A stretch of DNA of 41,913 nucleotides from Litoribacter populi (GCF_007483685.1 NZ_VMKN01000002.1:1-41913); one strand, 5' to 3'. Shown: positions 1 to 8,652, counted from the first letter of the stretch. The notes: a model not told the origin generated them from the letters alone. A program made the numbers and translations.

Positions 1-85
<85 letters not shown>

Positions 86-130
86 AAAGTGTTTTTCGAT
101 GGTCTTAACCCATCATTGTTTCTTGCCTGG

Positions 131-153
131 ATCCAAGCATATTATGCTTGGAT
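131..153 (-). other. Perfect hairpin in the 16S leader
   Basis: An 11-bp perfect inverted repeat (ATCCAAGCATA and its complement around a single T) lies about 50 nt upstream of the mature 16S 5' end, inside the transcribed leader. Leader stems like this usually pair with sequence downstream of 16S, or form the processing stem cut when pre-16S is released. The near-zero loop means that in RNA a few central pairs would open. The role is inferred. A second short stem (GCCGG/CCGGC, 196-211) lies just upstream. Confidence 0.6.
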
Positions 154-174
154 GTTTTGTCGTATTTTGTCTTA

Positions 175-190
175 CAGTACTTCAAAGAAC
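175..190 (-). promoter_or_regulatory. boxA-like antitermination site in the rRNA leader
   Basis: On the minus strand the leader reads GTTCTTTGAAGTACTG. This resembles the boxA element (E. coli type GCTCTTTAACA) bound by NusB/S10 for rRNA antitermination. It lies between the proposed promoter and the 16S gene, where boxA is expected. The match is partial, so the call rests on position plus resemblance. Confidence 0.5.
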
Positions 191-270
191 TTCTCGCCGG
201 ACGTTTCCGGCAAATGAGGTTAAATCATCAACCTGTGGGTTTTACAATGCCATTCCTGCTGAACGGGTTG

Positions 271-301
271 CAAAGGTAACTCCTTTTTTCAAACCTGCAA
301 A
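271..301 (-). promoter_or_regulatory. rRNA promoter, proximal (Bacteroidota type)
   Basis: On the minus strand, TTTG (298-301) is followed after exactly 19 bp by TACCTTTG (271-278). This matches the Bacteroidota housekeeping promoter (TTTG at -33, TAnnTTTG at -7). The predicted start is near 265, giving a leader of about 180 nt before 16S. The same spacing occurs at the tRNA-Arg promoter (712-742). Confidence 0.75.
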
Positions 302-407
302 ATTTTGGAGAATAAAATTTGTAATATTTTTATCCGCGTTTTGCAGTATTTCAATTTTTCCGCCAGTGGACTTTTCCACTGAACAACCCTTTTTCCGATT
401 GGGTTTG

Positions 408-439
408 CAAAGGTGCAACCCTTTTCCTAAACTACCAAA
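408..439 (-). promoter_or_regulatory. Possible second, upstream rRNA promoter
   Basis: On the minus strand, TTTG (436-439) is followed after 20 bp by CACCTTTG (408-415), one base from the TAnnTTTG consensus. It sits about 137 bp upstream of the proximal promoter. The sequence just downstream of both -7 boxes is similar (both read GCAAAGGT on the plus strand). Tandem promoters are common for rRNA operons, but this copy is weaker. Confidence 0.45.
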
Positions 440-574
440 TCTGAAAAGGAATTATTTTACAAATTCTTAAATCAAACTTAATGTTTATTACACTATCATA
501 ACAATAAGGCAAAGTAATTGCAAAATCAATAATGATTCAGTGTATATCAGAATTTCAATAGAACAACAAAGGGA

Positions 575-617
575 TAAAAAAACTCTTACATCAAATAAGG
601 ATGATGTAAGAGTTTTT
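575..617 (-). terminator. Intrinsic terminator after tRNA-Arg
   Basis: A long perfect stem (CTCTTACATCA and its complement, with an 8-nt loop region) lies directly downstream of tRNA-Arg on the minus strand and is followed by a run of seven T. It is A/T-flanked on both sides and could also work on the plus strand. It separates the tRNA unit from the rRNA promoters. Confidence 0.85.
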
Positions 618-618
618 G

Positions 619-692
619 TGACCTCGTCAGGATTCAAACCTGAAACCTCTTGAGCCGTAATCAAGTGCTCTATTCAGTTGAGCTACGAGGCC
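619..692 (-). tRNA. tRNA-Arg (anticodon ACG)
   Basis: The minus strand folds into a complete cloverleaf of 74 nt. The acceptor GGCCTCG pairs with CGAGGTC (one G-U pair). The D arm contains AGCTCAACTGAATAGAGC. The anticodon stem CTTGA/TCAAG encloses loop TTACGGC, giving anticodon ACG, read as arginine with A34 normally edited to inosine. The T arm contains GGTTTGAATCC. The discriminator is A and the CCA end is not encoded. It has its own promoter and terminator, so it is a single-gene unit. Confidence 0.96.
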
Positions 693-711
693 ATTCCGTT
701 GAACGGGAATG

Positions 712-742
712 CAAATGTAGTTATTAAATTTAAATCTGCAAA
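712..742 (-). promoter_or_regulatory. tRNA-Arg promoter
   Basis: On the minus strand, TTTG (739-742) is followed after 19 bp by TACATTTG (712-719), a full match to the Bacteroidota -33/-7 promoter. The predicted start, near 706, lies 14 nt upstream of the mature tRNA 5' end. Confidence 0.75.
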
Positions 743-875
743 GACCAAACACAAACTATTGATAAAAATTCCTATCCATATATTAGCGTTAAGAATAATT
801 AAGATAAAAACAGAATGTTATCCATGAAGTTTTTCTAATTTAGCCCGCTGAAATTTATTAGACTCCAATTCTTTC

Positions 876-1613
876 ATGAAAAGACTTACCTTTATTTTAT
901 TTGCCCTATTAATAACATCTTCCTCTCTGTATGCTCAGGAAAGAGCCCGAACTCCTATAGGAGGAAGACCTGATGTAAAAGGCGACCTGTTCCTTGATTT
1001 TGGTTTTAATCTATTAAACAATAGACCAACAGATTTGAACACCAGGTTTTTTGCCTCTCGAACCTTTAATGTATATTATCAAAGACCATTTAATATAGGT
1101 GAGAACACCGGGCTTACTTTCAACCCCGGAATTGGCCTTGGTTTGGAAAAATTGTCCTTTCAAAGAGACCAAATGCTGATCAATGACCCGGAGAGAGGGC
1201 CTAATTCCAGCGAACTTGTGAATATTACAAGTGTATATGGTGAAAATATATCAATAAACGGCCACACTACCGCTGCTAACTATATTGACATCCCGTTGGA
1301 ATTACGATACCACCTCAATAAAACTGATTATAGCAAAGGATTTAGATTTGCTGTAGGTGCTAAAGTCGGGGTTCTGTTTGATGCACACTCAAAAGTATCA
1401 TTTGAAACCGAGGAAGGCTTGTCAAGAACAGTAAAAGACAAACAAAACCTAGGCTTCAGTCCAATTAGATATGGGGTATATACGCGGGTCGGTTTTGGAG
1501 GCTTTAACGTATGGTCTTATTACGGGCTTAATTCAGTATGGAGAAACGAACAAGGACCTTTTAATACTGAAGCCAATCAGTTTAACTTCGGAATCTCTGT
1601 GGCATTATTCTAA
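876..1613 (+). CDS. Secreted outer-membrane beta-barrel protein (function unknown)
   Basis: The 245-residue product starts with a clear signal peptide (MKRLTFILFALLITSSSLYA, cleavage before Q). The mature part is rich in alternating aromatic/polar stretches (YYQRPF, IDIPLELRYHL, FGGFNVWSYYGL) and ends in ...SVALF. A terminal aromatic residue after beta-type strands is typical of outer-membrane barrels of the PorT/OmpW-like size class in Bacteroidota. It probably sits in the outer membrane as a small 8-10-strand barrel. No catalytic motif is visible and the cargo is unknown. It is monocistronic, ending in a bidirectional terminator shared with the convergent gene. Confidence 0.8.
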   Translation: MKRLTFILFALLITSSSLYAQERARTPIGGRPDVKGDLFLDFGFNLLNNRPTDLNTRFFASRTFNVYYQRPFNIGENTGLTFNPGIGLGLEKLSFQRDQMLINDPERGPNSSELVNITSVYGENISINGHTTAANYIDIPLELRYHLNKTDYSKGFRFAVGAKVGVLFDAHSKVSFETEEGLSRTVKDKQNLGFSPIRYGVYTRVGFGGFNVWSYYGLNSVWRNEQGPFNTEANQFNFGISVALF

Positions 1614-1632
1614 AAAGAGAACCTGACGAAGT

Positions 1633-1667
1633 AAAAAAAAGGAGCGACTAAATCGCTCCTTTTTTTA
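1633..1667. terminator. Bidirectional intrinsic terminator
   Basis: The stem GGAGCGA/TCGCTCC with a 5-nt loop is flanked by A-runs on the left and T-runs on the right, so it can stop transcription from both the barrel gene (plus) and the paaG-like gene (minus). The minus-strand gene's stop codon (1665-1667) overlaps its edge. Confidence 0.85.
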
Positions 1668-2450
1668 TTTGCCTTGAAACTCAGGTTTTCTTTTTTCTAA
1701 AAACGCCATAACCCCTTCTCTAAAGTCGGAAGAGCTACCGGCCTTTTGTTGATAAACGCTTTCCAACTCCAATACCTCTTCCAGTTTCATCCCTGTGGAT
1801 TGATTAAGCATTTCCTTAATTAGACCTATTGCATAGGTAGGGGCAGTGGTGTAATAGTCTACCATTTTTTGGACTTGAACATCCAGTTCCAATGCAGGGA
1901 CTGATTTATTCACCAAACCTAGGCTTTCAGCCTCTTTTCCAAAAACTTTTGCGCCAGTTGTCGCAATTTCAAATGCCTTATAAGAGCCCAAAGCTCTAGG
2001 AAGGAAAAAAGTAGATCCTGCATCCATGATAAGGCCAATGTTTACGAAGATCTCGGCAAGATAAGCTTCATCTGAAGCAATGATCATATCACAAGCTAAT
2101 GCCAAGGAACAACCGGCCCCTGCTGCTACACCATTAAGTTTGCAAATAATTGGCTTACTAAGAAAACGCATTTTTAGGATCAATGGATTATAGTATTCCT
2201 TAATGATTGACTCGAAAGGCACATTACTTAAGTCCCCTCCTACTGATTTGAGATCTTGCCCGCTGCTAAAAGCTTTATCGTAACCGGTAAGCACAACACA
2301 TCTGATTTCGTCTGTCTTTTCAATTGTCTTGAATGCTTCCAATAATTCGGATAGCATTTCAGGATTCAGCGCATTATAAACAGTTGGCCTATTGAGTTTC
2401 AATTCGACATATTGTTTATATTCTGAATAGATGATGGTGTTATATTGCAT
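1665..2450 (-). CDS. paaG: Enoyl-CoA hydratase/isomerase, PaaG-like
   Basis: The 261 residues form a full-length crotonase-fold protein. The oxyanion-hole segments are AFSSGQDLKS (about 60-70) and NGVAAGAGCSLAL (about 106-118). The region around LIMDAGSTFFLPR (about 140-152) carries an Asp where PaaG-type isomerases have their catalytic acid. The C-terminal stretch with YQ..AG.S.D.REGV.AFLEKR.P.F.GK is very close to E. coli PaaG as I recall it, and the length matches (262 aa). PaaG isomerises ring-epoxyphenylacetyl-CoA to an oxepin and can also shift enoyl-CoA double bonds. No other paa gene is nearby, so a more general beta-oxidation isomerase role is possible. It is the third gene of the rpoN operon. 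Confidence 0.8.
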   Translation of the reverse strand: MQYNTIIYSEYKQYVELKLNRPTVYNALNPEMLSELLEAFKTIEKTDEIRCVVLTGYDKAFSSGQDLKSVGGDLSNVPFESIIKEYYNPLILKMRFLSKPIICKLNGVAAGAGCSLALACDMIIASDEAYLAEIFVNIGLIMDAGSTFFLPRALGSYKAFEIATTGAKVFGKEAESLGLVNKSVPALELDVQVQKMVDYYTTAPTYAIGLIKEMLNQSTGMKLEEVLELESVYQQKAGSSSDFREGVMAFLEKRKPEFQGK

Positions 2451-2455
2451 AATGT

Positions 2456-3079
2456 TCAGTTAAAAAGGTAGATATAATAACCAATGAAACAAATGGAAAA
2501 TCCAAGTAGGAAGCCTCCAGCCACTTCCGCGGGCTTGTGTGTATTAAGATAAAGCCTAGAGGACATTACTGCTCCACAAAGTAAAATAGAAAATATTAGG
2601 GGATAAAGTAGTCCGTCAGAATTATACTTCATATGAAGTACTATGACAAATGCTAGCAATCCCGCAAGACCTGTTGTATGAGCGCTTATTTTCCAAAAGG
2701 CTGTAATAACGGTCAATATAAGGATGCAGAGGGTAATAAGCCCCAATGTATACCCAATAAGTTCATCAAAATCCATTCTAAAATAAAAAAAATAAGTGGT
2801 CAAACCATAAAAAAGCGTAACCATCGAGAACGGGAATACCCGGTCCTCAATGGTTTGCATATGAATACTTTTGATAGCCTTGGTAAGCCGCATACCTATC
2901 ACGCTGATCAAAGGAATGACCAAAGTGGTAAGCACAATAAGGTATAGAATTGTACTTTTTGCTTGTAAGGGTACGCTTGTGGCTTCAGGGATTAGGTAAA
3001 ACACAAAAGCGAATACTACCGTGGGAACCAACAACGGCTGGAACACTACGGATAAAATCAGCGCAAGAGTTCTAATCAC
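2456..3079 (-). CDS. PAP2-like integral membrane phosphatase family protein
   Basis: This 207-residue protein is mostly hydrophobic, with about six membrane segments. Two pieces recall the PAP2 (type 2 phosphatidic acid phosphatase) family: KISAHTTG (near 130), like the S-x-H motif, and SRLYLNTHKPAEVAGG (about 173-188), like SR-x5-H-x3-D. The last position is Glu instead of Asp and no clear K-x6-RP motif is seen, so activity is uncertain. Such proteins usually remove phosphate from lipids or isoprenoid diphosphates at the membrane. It starts 2 bp after the rpoN stop, so the two are cotranscribed, with the paaG-like gene 5 bp downstream. Confidence 0.65.
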   Translation of the reverse strand: MIRTLALILSVVFQPLLVPTVVFAFVFYLIPEATSVPLQAKSTILYLIVLTTLVIPLISVIGMRLTKAIKSIHMQTIEDRVFPFSMVTLFYGLTTYFFYFRMDFDELIGYTLGLITLCILILTVITAFWKISAHTTGLAGLLAFVIVLHMKYNSDGLLYPLIFSILLCGAVMSSRLYLNTHKPAEVAGGFLLGFSICFIGYYIYLFN

Positions 3080-3081
3080 TA

Positions 3082-4530
3082 TTATAATTCTTTTCTTAAT
3101 CGGGCTACAGGTATCTGCAATTGTTCCCGGTATTTGGCCACAGTCCTTCTTGCGATATTATAACCTCTTTTATTTAGCAGTTTCACAAGTTTATCATCGG
3201 ACAAAGGCTTTCTTTTGTCTTCATCACTCACCATCTTATTCAAGACACTTTTCACTTCCCTGTTACTCACATCCTCACCACCTTCAGTAGCAATTCCTTC
3301 TGAGAAAAAGTACTTTAGTGGAAAGACCCCAAATTCTGTTTGAATAGCCTTACTATTAGCAACCCTGGAAACGGTAGAAATATCCATATCAATCTTTTCG
3401 GCGATATCTTTCAGAATCATTGGTCGCAATTTGGCTTCATCCCCTTCAACAAAGAATTCACTTTGGTAATCTAGGATAGCTTGCATAGTTCTTAATAATG
3501 TTTGTTGCCGTTGTTTAATAGCATCTATGAACCACTTGGCTGCATCTAGCTTTTGTTTTACGAAAGTAACAGTCTCTTTGAGTTTCTTATCCTTTTTATC
3601 ACTTTTATCATAAGCATCAAACATATCCGTATAGGATCTGCTTACCCTTAGATCCGGAGCATTTTTGGAATTTAAGCTAATTTCGAACTTCCCGTTGACA
3701 TTGTTGAGGATAAAATCTGGTATGATATATTGTGTTTTCATCAAGCCCTCCGACACCCCTCCAGGTTTTGGATTAAGTCTTGTAATCATGTGGATCACAT
3801 CCTTAAGTTTGGTCTCATCGATACCACATTTCTTTAAAATTTTATCATAATGCTTTTTGGTAAACTCCTCAAAACAATTATTTATAACTGTAAGGGCATA
3901 CTGTACTGTCTCGTCTTCTGGATGTTCTTTACGCAACAATTGTAATGTCAAGCATTCCTGAAGACTCCTTGCCGCGATTCCAGCAGGGTCAAAAGATTGA
4001 ATTTTTCTCAATACTTCCTCTACCTCATCAATATCGGTCTCCACATTTTGGCTAAAAGCCAAATCATTAATAATTGCCTCTAAATCTCTTCGAATATAAC
4101 CGTCATTTTCAATACTACCGATAAGCTGTTGGCCAATCATTCTTTGATTGTCGTCAAGCCTCATAAAATTCAATTGAGAAATCAATTGCTCATGTAGCGA
4201 AGTACCACTTGATAAAGGAATCTCCCTATCCTCATCATCGGGACTGTAATTACCGTCCCCTTGCATTTTATAACCTCCATAATCATCTCCGAGATAATCA
4301 TCTAGGTTCAAATCACTCTCCTCTTTACTTCCTTCATTTTCATAATTATCCTGCATCTCTTCATTGGAATTGTCATCATCCTTACCTTCCTCCAATGCTG
4401 GATTAATCTCTAACTCCTCCTCAACCCTGGCTTCCAACTCGGCAGTCGGAACCTGCAACAACTTAATGAACTGTATTTGCTGTGGAGACAGCTTCTGAGA
4501 TAATATCTGATTTAAATTCAGTTTTTGCAT
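3082..4530 (-). CDS. rpoN: RNA polymerase sigma-54 factor
   Basis: The 482-residue product has the three RpoN regions. The N-terminal activator-interacting region is Gln/Leu-rich (MQKLNLNQILSQKLSPQQIQ). An acidic region II follows at about 50-110. The core-binding and DNA-binding region ends in the RpoN box ARRTVAKYRE (about 457-466), which reads the -24 promoter element. Sigma-54 makes RNA polymerase wait for an ATP-driven activator, and one candidate activator (38288-39445) is encoded in this window. It is the first gene of a three-gene minus-strand operon. It is divergent from asnS, and the spacer carries TACCTTTG on the minus strand (4676-4683), a possible -7 box without an obvious -33 partner. 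Confidence 0.97.
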   Translation of the reverse strand: MQKLNLNQILSQKLSPQQIQFIKLLQVPTAELEARVEEELEINPALEEGKDDDNSNEEMQDNYENEGSKEESDLNLDDYLGDDYGGYKMQGDGNYSPDDEDREIPLSSGTSLHEQLISQLNFMRLDDNQRMIGQQLIGSIENDGYIRRDLEAIINDLAFSQNVETDIDEVEEVLRKIQSFDPAGIAARSLQECLTLQLLRKEHPEDETVQYALTVINNCFEEFTKKHYDKILKKCGIDETKLKDVIHMITRLNPKPGGVSEGLMKTQYIIPDFILNNVNGKFEISLNSKNAPDLRVSRSYTDMFDAYDKSDKKDKKLKETVTFVKQKLDAAKWFIDAIKQRQQTLLRTMQAILDYQSEFFVEGDEAKLRPMILKDIAEKIDMDISTVSRVANSKAIQTEFGVFPLKYFFSEGIATEGGEDVSNREVKSVLNKMVSDEDKRKPLSDDKLVKLLNKRGYNIARRTVAKYREQLQIPVARLRKEL

Positions 4531-4727
4531 GTGCGTATGCTAATAGAAGTTATTAAAAATTGGTTACTCGATACAGATTATAACAGGGCTCTCTTTTACA
4601 TATGTAAATTTAGGAAATTACCCCAAAATTTTGATAAAAAGCTTATTATATCGTTTTTTTGCATTCCTTTAATCACAAAGGTAATCACTTATTCAGTTTT
4701 GATTGGACACTTTAAATAAATTACCTA

Positions 4728-6179
4728 ATGGCATTTAACAAGCGCATCAAAATTAAACATCTGCTAGACAGCGGAAAAGTCGGCGAACAGGTAACTCTCA
4801 TGGGCTGGGTAAGAACCAAGAGAAGCAATAAAAATGTAGCCTTTATTGCTTTGAATGACGGCAGCACCATCCATAATTACCAAGTAGTAGCTGACCCCAA
4901 TGCCATTTCAGAAGACATTTTGAAAAAAGTTACCACCGGTGCTTGTATCAAAGTACAAGGTGAAATTGTAGCATCACAAGGATCAGGCCAATCCACAGAA
5001 TTGACTGTAAAAACAATTGAAATATTAGGTGAAGCAGACCCTGAAAAGTACCCCCTACAGCCTAAAAAGCACAGTTTAGAGTTTTTGAGAGAAATTGCAC
5101 ATTTAAGGATGAGGACCAATACTTTTGGTGCAGTCTTTAGAGTGAGACATGCCTTGGCTTTTGCTGTCCATAAGTACTTTAATGACAAAGGTTTTTTCTA
5201 TATCCACACCCCCATCATCACGGCTTCGGATGCCGAAGGAGCAGGTGAAACATTTAGGGTGACCACCTTGGATTTGAAAAACCCTCCGTTGGATGAAAAG
5301 GGAAATATAGACTACAGAGAGGATTTCTTTGAGAGAGAAGCCAACCTTACAGTATCTGGACAGTTAGAAGGGGAACTGGCTGCCATGGCACTTTCTGAAA
5401 TCTACACCTTTGGCCCAACATTCCGGGCGGAAAACTCCAACACGACACGCCATCTAGCGGAGTTTTGGATGATTGAGCCTGAAATGGCATTCTATGATGC
5501 CGAAGACAATCAAGATTTGGCCGAAAACTTTCTTCAGTATGTTATTTCCTATGCTTTAGAATATTGCAAGGATGATTTAGACTTCTTGGACAAAAGAGCC
5601 GCTGAAGAAGATGCTGGTAAAAAAGCAGATCAAAGAAGTGATATGGGTCTTTTAGAGCGCCTTCAATTTGTTACCCAAAACGATTTTGAAAGAATCACTT
5701 ACACCGAGGCAATCGATATTTTGAGAAACTCAAAACCTAACAAAAAGAAGAAGTTCAACTATTTGATTGAAGAGTGGGGAGCAGATCTTCAATCCGAGCA
5801 TGAAAGATTCTTGGTAGAAAACCATTTCAAAAAACCAGTCATCTTGACCGATTATCCAAAAGAAATTAAGAGTTTCTATATGAAACAAAACGATGATGGA
5901 AAAACAGTAGCCGCTATGGATATATTGTTCCCAGGAATCGGCGAAATTGTGGGTGGAAGTCAAAGAGAAGAGCGCTTGGACAAACTCACCCAACGAATGG
6001 ACGAGCTAGATATCCCCCAAGAAGAAATGTGGTGGTATCTGGAAACCCGTAAATTCGGGGCAACTCCGCACTCGGGGTTTGGACTAGGCTTCGAGAGGCT
6101 TGTCCAGTTCGTGACAGGCATGGGCAATATCCGAGATGTTATTGCTTTCCCAAGAACACCTGGAAACGTTGAGTTTTAA
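4728..6179 (+). CDS. asnS: Asparaginyl-tRNA synthetase
   Basis: The 483-residue class II synthetase charges tRNA-Asn with asparagine. The N-terminal OB-fold anticodon-binding domain (about 1-120, with [20 protein letters not shown]) is followed by the catalytic core. Visible core features are motif 2 ([21 protein letters not shown]) and motif 3 ([15 protein letters not shown], near the C-terminus). [10 protein letters not shown] is the asparagine-type signature that separates it from aspartyl-tRNA synthetase. Length is normal for bacterial AsnRS. It is followed by a strong terminator and looks monocistronic. Confidence 0.96.
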   Translation: MAFNKRIKIKHLLDSGKVGEQVTLMGWVRTKRSNKNVAFIALNDGSTIHNYQVVADPNAISEDILKKVTTGACIKVQGEIVASQGSGQSTELTVKTIEILGEADPEKYPLQPKKHSLEFLREIAHLRMRTNTFGAVFRVRHALAFAVHKYFNDKGFFYIHTPIITASDAEGAGETFRVTTLDLKNPPLDEKGNIDYREDFFEREANLTVSGQLEGELAAMALSEIYTFGPTFRAENSNTTRHLAEFWMIEPEMAFYDAEDNQDLAENFLQYVISYALEYCKDDLDFLDKRAAEEDAGKKADQRSDMGLLERLQFVTQNDFERITYTEAIDILRNSKPNKKKKFNYLIEEWGADLQSEHERFLVENHFKKPVILTDYPKEIKSFYMKQNDDGKTVAAMDILFPGIGEIVGGSQREERLDKLTQRMDELDIPQEEMWWYLETRKFGATPHSGFGLGFERLVQFVTGMGNIRDVIAFPRTPGNVEF

Positions 6180-6180
6180 C

Positions 6181-6218
6181 AAAAATAAGCCACAATTGAC
6201 ATTGTGGCTTATTTTTTG
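6181..6218 (+). terminator. Intrinsic terminator of asnS
   Basis: A 13-bp stem (AATAAGCCACAAT and its complement) with loop TGAC is followed by a T run. It begins immediately after the asnS stop codon. Confidence 0.9.
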
Positions 6219-6251
6219 ACCTTTTATAAATTTTTATGAATAAATTTAATA

Positions 6252-6704
6252 ATGGAAAAATTTTTAAAATTTCTCAAAACTGAAACTATTGGGGGATTGA
6301 TAATACGGTTTTCGTTGGCCGGACTCTTATTATTCGGAGGATTTACAAAATTTACACTTATTGGAGCTGAAGGCTATAGCTTACAAGGTGCCATATTAAT
6401 GGCAGGGATAGAGACTATCAGCAGCTTTTGTCTAATTTATCATTTCCGCAATCCCTTGATGGGTATAGTTGGTGGCCTGCTTGCACTTCTTAGTGTCGTA
6501 GTGAGATTCATATTTACTCTATACTGGATAAGAACTGAAGTGTCAAGCATCAACTCATTTTTCGAGTCATTTAATATAATGACCTTAATTTTTAACAATG
6601 GCATGTTCCATATTTTCCTACTAATAGGGGCAGCAGTGTATTGCATTGGCAATAGCTACAAGGCATATATTACAGAAAGAATCACGAAGCCTTGGCCACA
6701 TTAA
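6252..6704 (+). CDS. Small integral membrane protein, possibly DoxX/DUF417-like
   Basis: The 150-residue protein has four predicted membrane segments (about 13-33, 46-65, 69-92 and 115-135). The segment IIRFSLAGLLLFGGFTKFT followed by AEGY recalls the first helix of DoxX/DUF417-type membrane proteins, but the match is loose. No function can be assigned. Its stop codon overlaps the stop of the convergent T9SS-domain gene (shared TTAA at 6701-6704). No terminator is visible between them. Confidence 0.65.
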   Translation: MEKFLKFLKTETIGGLIIRFSLAGLLLFGGFTKFTLIGAEGYSLQGAILMAGIETISSFCLIYHFRNPLMGIVGGLLALLSVVVRFIFTLYWIRTEVSSINSFFESFNIMTLIFNNGMFHIFLLIGAAVYCIGNSYKAYITERITKPWPH

Positions 6705-7039
6705 TTTCCTTTATGAAAACGAAAGGTTTTCTTTTCTTGAGTATCCTTATCGGTAACACTTAAGAAATAAGGCCCTGGTTGAAGCCTGTTGATCTCAAAA
6801 CGATATAATCCTTTCTCAGGAATTTGAAGGTAATAATTTTGCTTATTGCCAATTAAGCTGTAAATCTCAAATTCAAACTTTCGGTCTAATGAATCGGTTT
6901 GAAAATATATGAAATCTGTGGCAGGATTGGGGTAGACTTTATCATGAGAGAAAGTCTTGTCATCTAACGAAGCAAATAGGCTCGTCGAAATTGCGAATGT
7001 AAATATTAAGAAGAATTTTAGAAAGTAGATTTTTACCAT
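6701..7039 (-). CDS. Stand-alone T9SS type A sorting-domain protein
   Basis: The 112-residue product has an export signal (MVKIYFLKFFLIFTFAIS..., start at 7039). It then carries almost nothing but a C-terminal sorting domain of the type IX secretion system. YPNPATDFIYFQ opens the domain, LYRFEINRLQPGPYFLSV is the usual middle strand, and TFRFHKGN is the terminal basic motif. In normal substrates this ~75-residue domain follows a large cargo. Here the cargo is only about 10-15 residues long. A longer frame with an in-frame ATG at 7078 exists, but 7039 gives a proper signal peptide. The gene lies 60 bp downstream of nnr on the same strand. It could be a decayed exported protein or a real mini-substrate. 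Confidence 0.75.
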   Translation of the reverse strand: MVKIYFLKFFLIFTFAISTSLFASLDDKTFSHDKVYPNPATDFIYFQTDSLDRKFEFEIYSLIGNKQNYYLQIPEKGLYRFEINRLQPGPYFLSVTDKDTQEKKTFRFHKGN

Positions 7040-7098
7040 AGAATATATTTTGCTCAAATGGAGCAAAAAACCTACCAAATGAAATAAAAATCAAACTA

Positions 7099-8598
7099 TT
7101 ATGACAAACCCAAATTTTTATATGTTTCCGGTATTTTTTCAATGACATCTGAGGCGATAGTCCCCCTCCGAAGCGTTTCACCTGCCAATTGCCCAGCTAG
7201 TCCATGATGATAAACTCCACACAATGCCGCATTTTCCACACTATAGCCCTGGCCTAAGTAAGATGCTACCACACCCGTCAGCACATCACCTGTGCCACCG
7301 GTAGCTAAAAACTGGGAACCAGTAGGATTAAAGTATTGGACTCCCTTGGGAGTAGTAATAAGACTATGTAGTCCTTTTAAAATTAACACACAACCATAAG
7401 TTTGACTGAATTCTACTGCTTTTTCGATTCTGCCTTCTGGGTATTTAACATCGTCCCCCACCATTCTTTCAAACTCTTTCAAATGAGGAGTTAAAATCAT
7501 TTTATCAGTTATCAATTCTTTCAAATCTTCTCGCTCGGAAATTATGTTTAAAGCGTCAGCGTCTATCACCATTTTTCCCTTATAGGACTGCAGAATTTCC
7601 TTCAAGGCAATCGCAGTTTTATCATTTGTACCCATTCCGGGACCTATAGCCACGGCATCATACTTATTTAGACTTTCTGGAGTAGAATCTAGTAGATCCA
7701 TACCCGCACAAGTTTCGACCATCACTTCATGAAGACTCGACTGAATGATAGGCAATCCAAACCGAGGCACAAAAGTAGAAACTAATCCACTGCCAGTTCT
7801 CAATGAAGCTTTAGCTGATAACATAATTGCACCTAGCTTACCTAAGGAGCCTCCTATAAGCATCACCTTGCCGAAATCCCCTTTATGGCTGGCCTTATGA
7901 AAAAACCGATGCCTTTCTGAAATATCTTTCTCTTCAACAAAATACCTTGAAGATTTATATCCTTTGAAATATTTTTCATCAAGACCTATATCTTTCACAA
8001 CCAATTCTCCTACGTAAGCAGCATGCTCAGGGAACAAGGCACTAAGTTTGGGAGTTTGAAAAGTAACTGTGAAATTTGCCTTAAAAGCCTCCCCTTGTAC
8101 TAACTTATCCGCCGGTAAGCCAGTTGGCATATCTACCGCAATACGGGTAATTTTTTGTTTATTTAGACATCTTATCGCTTCAAGATAGTTCCCTTCCAAT
8201 GGCTTATTCAAACCTATCCCCAGCATAGCGTCAATGACCACATCACATTGAAACTTATCCCAATCAACCTTTTCAACTGGTTTATTAACAATATTGGTAG
8301 GCAAAATACTTAGATTGGAATTATAATCTGCTGTACCCTCATGTGAATCACCTAAGGTAAAAACGCAAACAGGATAGCCTTGACGGGATAATAGTCTAGC
8401 TATAGCCAAACCATCACCACCATTGTTACCAGTCCCACAAAAAACAGCTATGTTTTGCCTTCTGTTGAAGTTCTGCATATACCAGTGGCAAAAAGCCTCA
8501 GCTGCAGTCTCCATAAGTTCTAAGGAAAGAATTCCTCTATCTTCCAAGTAAGATTCTTCGAGGCCTTTAATCTGTTGGGCGGATAAGATTTTTAACAT
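7099..8598 (-). CDS. nnr: Bifunctional NAD(P)H-hydrate epimerase / dehydratase
   Basis: This two-domain repair enzyme restores damaged NADH and NADPH hydrates. The N-terminal YjeF epimerase domain shows GTGNNGGDGLAIARLLS and AVDMPTGLPAD. The C-terminal ribokinase-like ADP-dependent dehydratase domain shows KASHKGDFGKVMLIGG, IGPGMGTNDKT, ILKGLHSLI and the catalytic ATGGTGDVLTG. I start it at 8598 (MLKILSAQQIKGLEE, 499 aa). The upstream in-frame ATG at 8673 would run through the terminator of the exbD gene and adds residues unlike the family. This gene follows the exb operon but is separated from it by that terminator. Confidence 0.93.
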   Translation of the reverse strand: MLKILSAQQIKGLEESYLEDRGILSLELMETAAEAFCHWYMQNFNRRQNIAVFCGTGNNGGDGLAIARLLSRQGYPVCVFTLGDSHEGTADYNSNLSILPTNIVNKPVEKVDWDKFQCDVVIDAMLGIGLNKPLEGNYLEAIRCLNKQKITRIAVDMPTGLPADKLVQGEAFKANFTVTFQTPKLSALFPEHAAYVGELVVKDIGLDEKYFKGYKSSRYFVEEKDISERHRFFHKASHKGDFGKVMLIGGSLGKLGAIMLSAKASLRTGSGLVSTFVPRFGLPIIQSSLHEVMVETCAGMDLLDSTPESLNKYDAVAIGPGMGTNDKTAIALKEILQSYKGKMVIDADALNIISEREDLKELITDKMILTPHLKEFERMVGDDVKYPEGRIEKAVEFSQTYGCVLILKGLHSLITTPKGVQYFNPTGSQFLATGGTGDVLTGVVASYLGQGYSVENAALCGVYHHGLAGQLAGETLRRGTIASDVIEKIPETYKNLGLS

Positions 8599-8652
8599 TG
8601 CAAAAAAGTTTTTTTGTCCAGATGCCCATAATAAATCAAAAAATGAACCAAA

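Noticed and set aside
99-470. 123-residue ORF in the first 470 bp on the plus strand
   Set aside because: It runs opposite to the rRNA leader and crosses its promoters and stems. The product is not protein-like.
4676-4683. rpoN promoter
   Set aside because: TACCTTTG is present on the minus strand, but no TTTG or TTG lies about 19-21 bp upstream, so I mention it only under rpoN.
7037-7078. Longer start of the T9SS-domain gene at 7078
   Set aside because: It puts polar residues ahead of the signal peptide. The ATG at 7039 gives a normal export signal.
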